In this document: positions 58,346-64,000 of the stretch, piece after piece
Numbering within the stretch: position 1 is the first letter of the stretch
Layout: the number at the start of each line of letters is the position of its first letter
Source of the DNA: Kryptolebias marmoratus
Taxonomy: Eukaryota > Chordata > Actinopteri > Cyprinodontiformes > Rivulidae
Length of the DNA: 64,000 nt
Direction: 5' to 3'
NCBI RefSeq assembly: GCF_001649575.2
Contig: NC_051448.1
Coordinates: forward strand, 19,416,164-19,480,163
Made by a program: the position numbers and the translations under genes
Notes under the pieces: generated by a model
Told to the model about the DNA's origin: nothing
Seen by the model: only the letters and a program-made list of their open reading frames with translations
Database searches by the model: none

Positions 58346-59010
58346 TCTCCTGCTCCATTCCGATAACTAATATCCAATTAAAACTGTTCTTGTAGGTTTT
58401 GGTAGAAATTAATATTTTGAAGATATTAATTTTCAGTCAGTTTCCTCACATATCGATTGTGTATTTATGCAAAGTCAGTTCATCAGAAGTTGTTTTTCCT
58501 CTATATACATTTCTAATCTTTATAGGAAATACTGACTGGAGCTGCCTGCCTTTCAATCATTGACTCTTTCCCTCTATAAACTAATAAACCTCAAAGGTTC
58601 AATAAATCAGGAAAATAAATAATCTTCCTTAATACATAAAGTATAAATAGAGGCATCTAAACAGAGGGCATGTTTTATTTAGATGTATTTTATTATTAAA
58701 ACCAAATGAAGAGAGGAGATCATTAATTCAAAGCTCTCATTTATACTGCATTCTCACCACTCTGAAAGATATGATCAATAAAACAGATGACTTGATTTCA
58801 TTTGCAAAATTTCTAAAAATGAAATTTGGATTTAATGACTGAGGGGCTATAATCTATTCCAAAACAAGCAATTAATTATGCAGGTAAAACATGAGATCCT
58901 TACCTCAGCCTCAGATAAATATATTAGGCTGTGTGTGAAGTAATGAAAGAAAAGAGCAAATATGAAATAAAATAATATTTATCTGTTGCATAATTTTATT
59001 GTGAATTACC
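58346..59010. other. anonymous AT-rich sequence
   Basis: No recognised gene or repeat. Confidence 0.5.
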
Positions 59011-59664
59011 TGTCATGATGGTGATAATTTCTTAAACCCCTAGTCGTGTTTGCAGAAACAGAAGATGGCGAGAAGGTAATAATTAAAACAGGTTTTATTT
59101 TTGACAGGGAAATGGCAGGGAATAACCAGAGGAGCTGCATTGAAAAGGATAATGGTAAGCATTACTTCTAGGGCGGTATTCTCGAGAATACACTTCTGTA
59201 GTTCTCTCCTTACTGTGATGTTCTGGTCTCTACGTATTGAGAGGGAGAAGGATTCCAGGTCCAAAGATGTGGTTCAGTCCAGAGCAGTGGGTTCAGAGTG
59301 GCAGGTCAGAGCTTGGCGGGTAGTAGATCCAGAAAAATCCTATAGGTTGAACCGAGACTGATTCTGACTCTTGGGGTTATCGCAGATGGAGAGAAAAATC
59401 CACTGGCTGGCTTCCAGGAGACACGAGGACTGCAGAGGCACAAAAGACACAAGGTAAGTTCTTTCAAAAGCATAAGTCAAGTTACTTATAAGGCTTCGTT
59501 TGAGCTACCAAAAGGTATACAACATTCCAGTGAAGAGTTCAGGTAAGACTGGAGCTTAAGTTCGCGCCAGGTGGTGTTCAGCTGTCATTGGATCTATCTG
59601 AGGACAATTAGCTCCGCCTGGCACTTAGAACTGCAATGAAGCGCAATACACTGGAATCCTGACA
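59011..59664 (-). mobile_element. solo LTR-like element
   Basis: On the minus strand it begins TGTCAGGATTCCAG and ends ACCATCATGACA. It has TATA-like gccttataagt (about 59490) and aaaataaaacctg (about 59090). Flanks ttacc and taacc differ at one of five bases. No gag or pol is attached. Confidence 0.75.
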
Positions 59665-60697
59665 TAACCCAGTCTAGGAAAGAACATACATATATAAATT
59701 TTTTATCCTGCATAGGCTTCAAATTTGGACAAAATGCACCAAGATTAAATGCTGAAACTTGCCATGTTTGAGAAAGAAAAGAGATAATCTACTAATATTA
59801 AGCCAGAAAATTTGAGGTGGCTGCCCCGTTGCACACTTCCCATTAATCGGTGAGTCTGGGGATTTTCAGATGAGTACAAATTATGCCGAAACAAAGGCAA
59901 ATGTTCTGCTTTCACACAGCTGCTTCACTGATAAGGTCAAATCATACTTTAAATAGCTAAACCCTTTGGGAATCTCAGCAGGTAATATTTCAAATATATG
60001 TCACTTAGCACTCAGTTACAATGTAGTTACAACTTTTACCTGTTGTTGGTTTTCCACTATTTGCTGTTGAAATTAAGTTTAATTTAGCTGAATTTATACC
60101 ATAGACTGTACATATTTAAACCTCTGACAGGAACCCAGAAGAATGGGACCAAGCTTCCCCATAAATGAAAGAAACAAATAGTTTTTTCTTTTTTCAGGTG
60201 TTAAGTCTTGTTGATTCACGTATATTAGTTCTCACCTTTCTTCTGAATGTTCAAATGTTCATTTTTCTAATACGTTTAGGTGTAATCACTTATTTCATGC
60301 TTTAAAGAAAGGTCATGTGACACTGTGATAGAGAGCAGGGGGGTAGGTAGGTCTGAAAGCCCCACATCCCTCATGCGCAGGCTCTGTTTCCTGAAATACA
60401 ACATGGCAGCTTCATCCTGCTGGCTTCAATTCCCAACAACAAGAAAAGGCTGGGACACTTAGCCTCGTACCCTTAATATAAAGTTGATGGGTATTTCTCA
60501 GTTTTCTCATTAAGAACTCCTTCTGTTTGAGGAGAACTGCAGCAGCACCAGCATAGACAGCAACAAACACAAAGTGTGCTTCAATATGATTATGTGGCTC
60601 AGCTACATTTCAGTCTTCATCTTGGTGTATTGATTGTTAATTGTGACTCAGGTTGTATTAAAGGGGTTTATAAAAGTGTCCATTTTTGATAAGGTAG
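59665..60697. other. anonymous AT-rich sequence
   Basis: No recognised gene or repeat. Confidence 0.5.
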
Positions 60698-61113
60698 TGT
60701 CATGGTTTTGGTATTTTGTTTGGTGTTTTTGTAACTTTTGTTTTGGTTCTGTTAGTTTCTGTGTTCATGCCCTGTCACTATCCTCCTCCCCAGTACTTTT
60801 CCTATCATGTCTGCCACGCCCATCTCCACCTGTTTGTAATCATTCTCACTCACCTGTGCCCATTTTCATCATTATCCTCTGTCTTTAAGAACTGGTCATT
60901 CTCCATCACTCCTCACTGGATCATTCCGTTTTGTCTGCTTGTCTCTCGCTCCTTGCCATGCCCTGTCTCTTGTTTTTGAATTTTGTTTTTGTTAAGTTTT
61001 GCTGCCACGTCAGCCCTTTGTTTTGACTGTTTATTTAAGTTAATAAATTAGTTTTTCTTTTTACGCAATGAGTCTGCATTCTGTCTTCGCCGCTGTCTTC
61101 CCGCCTTCTGACA
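60698..61113 (+). mobile_element. solo LTR with 6-bp target duplication
   Basis: Begins TGTCATGGTTTTGG, ends CCTTCTGACA and is flanked by identical aggtag (60692-60697 and 61114-61119). It has tctttaagaactggtcat in the middle and aataaattag near the end. At 416 bp it is the shortest member. No internal region is present. Confidence 0.82.
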
Positions 61114-62381
61114 AGGTAGTAAATAATTAATCTCAGTAACTGACAGGATTATTTCTTTGTTTTGTTGTATTGCATTGAGTCTCAATGTTTTGAATCAAAC
61201 TCACACTGAACTGTAAAGTATTGTACTGGGATTAAAGGCTGATTCATATTGTGTTGTAAATAAAGGCTAACTCGTATTGTATCAGGATTAGGATTATTGA
61301 GATATGTATCAGATCAACTACAGACCACAGATGCACCGCCCTAATGTAGAGTCACCAAGGTTCTATACTTTTAATTAAGATTCATATTTTGAATAGAGCT
61401 AATTTCAGATCCATTATGTGTAATGCAGTTGCTTTTAATTTAAATTTTACTCCCATAAATTGATTGAGTCGTAGAAAACCAAATAGTTAGTTCGATATGA
61501 TGTTTGAAAATGAAATTGAAGTCATTCCACCAAACATTAAATCCTAAAGTGCACTGCTGCCATTTAAAGTCCTCTCATAACTGAGTCCATAATGACAACC
61601 CACTTCACTCAGTTTGGCTTGTAGTGTTTCGACTCTACTGTAACTCTTACATAAATGCTGCTTTGCAGATGGAGGCCTAAAAGGAGTGATGAATGATGAA
61701 TGGATTGGTTTAAAGAAGAGGAAGGAGGGTTATTGTTCAGTAAACCATTACATCTTCCTTCATTCAAACCACTAACAGAAATACATGACTGTGCACATTT
61801 CAGTACAGCCATCGCTCTTGGGGAGGTGTCCACACAAGTAAAGAGAGTAACAAACAACATCTATCTGTGCTGACTTTTATTATGAGATGGTATATGTGTG
61901 CACTTGTGCACACAGCCCTCTGGGTTTGTTTGATAGTCAGATGTTCCACATACAGTCTATTTTTATTGAACTCCATCTACCCCGCCATTAGCATTTAGAT
62001 TTGTTTGATTATTTCAGCGCATTCCTCCCAATATGTATTCATGTTCATTGAAATGTTGACTTTTTTCCAGCTCTACCTTGAGGTTCCCTCAGCTCAGGGA
62101 CGGTCTGTGCCCAGCCTGTTAAAATTTGCTCAGAAGCGTTGCATATGTAAACACGACACGCTCCCACCGCGTCAACATAGTTATATTCAGCCCATTCAAG
62201 CGGCTGCAGGTCATCTGTGTTTTGCTAGCAGTAAGAGACAAAGAGCAGCAAAAAATAAAAAGCTTTGAGTTTTCTTTACACAAAATAATTTTTCTCATGT
62301 CATTGTTTTAACAACTTGAATGATACACAATAACATCTCATACGTACATAATGTATATTACATTTTAAAAAGTGGCTAAAT
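61114..62381. other. anonymous AT-rich sequence
   Basis: Only short open frames are seen. Confidence 0.5.

Positions 62382-62410
<29 letters not shown>
62382..62410. repeat. (CA)n microsatellite
   Basis: About 14 pure ca units. Confidence 0.97.
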
Positions 62411-62411
<1 letters not shown>

Positions 62412-62412
<1 letters not shown>

Positions 62413-62600
62413 CACCCATCCATCCATCCATCCATCCATCCATCCATTTTCTTTACCCGCTTCTCCATCCCGGGTTGAGGGGAGCTGGTGCCTATCCCCA
62501 GCAGTCGCTGTGCGAGAGGCGGGGGACACCCTGGACAGGTGGCAAGTCCATCGCAGGGCCACACATAGAGACAAACGAGACAAAAAACCATTCACACTTT
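62412..62600 (-). repeat. R3 dispersed repeat with (CCAT)n tail
   Basis: A (catc)n run at 62415-62447 is followed by ttctttacccgcttctccat, gagctggtgcctatcccc, gcgagaggcgggggacaccc and acatagagacaaacgag. This is the reverse orientation of 37168-37268. Confidence 0.8.
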
Positions 62601-63102
62601 CACTGTACACACAGTCACAAATCCCAATTCTTGTTTATCAGTACACATCAAAAAATTTTGATTTTGTTTCTTTTTCGCATTTTGCCATGTGAACAGGTTG
62701 AACTCATGAGTGCAATTACACATCATTCATGTGTAAGTGTGATCCACACCACTTGACCACACACTCAACATATGTGGTCAAAATGACTCTTCTTAAACCC
62801 CCTTGAAACTGAATGACAACTTCTCTACACTCTCCATAACCTATGAGAACATGGATGGATGGCGACAAATTTGGAAAATCTCCTTCAGTGTGAAGAGTTG
62901 TTCTGCTGCGTCTTCACCACTCTCTACATGCCCCCATGGCTGAACTCTCATGGAACGAGTCTGGATGCAGCTACAGATATCAAATCTGTGAAAGGTTGTT
63001 TTCATGACCTTATCACAATGACTGTCAGTACCTAGGGTCAGTCCTTGATGACCAAGTCACATCTGTGCATACAGGCACCACATGGATATGCTGCCACCAT
63101 GG
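62601..63102. other. anonymous sequence
   Basis: Nothing recognised. Confidence 0.45.
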
Positions 63103-63430
63103 TGATAAATGGTAAATAGACTGCATTTATACAGTATCTCTCTAGCCAACCAAGTTCCTCATAGTGCATTACAACACAATCTGTTGCCTCATTTACCCAT
63201 CCAGACATACATCCATACAGCACTCTACTACATCGCTACAAAGCTAATCTGAATAAATCATTCTATAGAGTGTAATCAGTGCTTTAGATCACATTCATAC
63301 ACCGATGGGGCACATCGGAGGCAATGAGGAGTTCTGTGTCTCGCCCATGGACACTTCAACATATGTAATACTGGTGGAATTGAACCTCCTACTATCTCAT
63401 TGGCAATTGACTGGGCTAACCACTGATCCA
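63103..63430 (+). repeat. common dispersed fish repeat (aatggtaaat-type)
   Basis: gataaatggtaaatagactg, catttatacagtatctctct, catggacacttcaac, gaattgaacctcctacta and ccactgatccacagccgcc match in order a repeat that is very common in fish and begins aatggtaaatggactgcatt. Several short ORFs here are meaningless. Confidence 0.65.
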
Positions 63431-63789
63431 CAGCCGCCTCATAACCCTACAACATTCTTTTGGACGTTTTGTGCATTCCCAAAACCATCATTAACCTCTC
63501 ATGTTCTTTCACAAGTAACAAGGAACTCACTGTATTCTTTATACACACCTGAGAACCTTGCAAAGACCATCTATTTTCTGGCTGTTTCCTTTTTCTTTTT
63601 TCTTTTTTTAATGCATCATAGTAGGGTTGTCATTCAGGCTGCTAAGAGGACACTTTAAGCCTTGTGAGTTCTTTTCTCAATGGCCAATCATAGTGTTTAT
63701 AGGTACTCTGTCAGATCTGCTTCTCTTGTTTGGATTTAAAAATCCAAATAGGCCAAATTATTGAATGACTGTTTTGAGTCATTAATATA

Positions 63790-64000
63790 CAGGTGCTGGT
63801 CATAAAATTAGAATATCATGAAAAAGTAGATTGATTTCAGTAATTCCATTTAAAAAGTGAAACTTATATATTATATTCATACATTACATACAAACTCATA
63901 TATTTCAAATGTTTATTTCGTTTAATTTTGATGATTACAAATGACAACAAATGAAAATCTCAAATTCATCATATCAGAAAATTAGAATCTTGTGAAAAGG
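63790..64000. mobile_element. Tc1/mariner-like element, end cut off by the window
   Basis: After a TA the sequence caggtgctggtcataaaatt, agaatatcatgaaaaag matches the terminal inverted repeat of a common fish transposon. About 150 bases in, cagaaaattagaatcttgtg follows. The rest lies outside the window. Confidence 0.8.

Noticed and set aside
62365..62610. Short open frames over the CA and CCAT repeats
   Set aside because: They are translations of microsatellites.

Overview
The window looks like non-genic DNA from a teleost fish. I find no intact host protein-coding gene, no tRNA or rRNA gene and no CRISPR array. The teleost call rests on the repeats: Tc1/mariner-like transposons of fish type, LINE 3' ends of the form ...ataaataaa...gaatt-gaatt, an RTE-like LINE typical of fish, and many LTRs that begin TGTCA and end TGACA. 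I cannot name the species. There is one assembly gap (4824-5236).

Layout. At 0-9.8 kb there is a LINE remnant, a dead Tc1-like element (1723-3067), a hAT-like element with an exact 8-bp target duplication (4773-5675) lodged in an older terminal-inverted-repeat element, and a frameshifted histone H3 copy (8192-8582). At 9.8-12.5 kb a Tc1/mariner-like element has been entered twice by LTR-like elements. At 12.8-25 kb there are LINE fragments, a small retroposed insert with a 12-bp target duplication, a further dead Tc1-like element carrying an insert, and a cluster of LTRs (21.5-23.6 kb). At 25-42 kb the sequence is mostly anonymous AT-rich DNA with a GC-rich LTR-like element (28.4-29.2 kb), a PIF/Harbinger-like element (32.04-32.68 kb) and a truncated Tc1-like element. 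At 42.8-45.2 kb a young-looking 5'-truncated LINE-1 (open frame, poly(A), long target duplication) sits inside the endonuclease region of an RTE-like LINE. At 52-64 kb lie solo LTRs with clean target duplications (56.2 and 60.7 kb), an LTR nested in a Tc1-like element, and the start of another Tc1/mariner-like element at the right edge.

The most distinctive signal is a dispersed repeat, called R1 here, with about 14-16 full or partial copies on both strands. It is recognised by gttagcaaaatatctca, then acttttggagtcaa, then caagatggccgccacag, then ttttacagatattgagct, then gatgtggtagtagctgagagtcat. At three loci it occurs as head-to-tail dimers with a similar junction, and at two loci as inverted pairs. 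Its 3' end carries a small near-palindrome. I cannot assign it to a known class from sequence alone.

No gene network or operon can be described. The biology visible here is layered transposition and decay: DNA transposons that have lost catalytic residues, solo LTRs without internal genes, and LINE fragments nested in one another.
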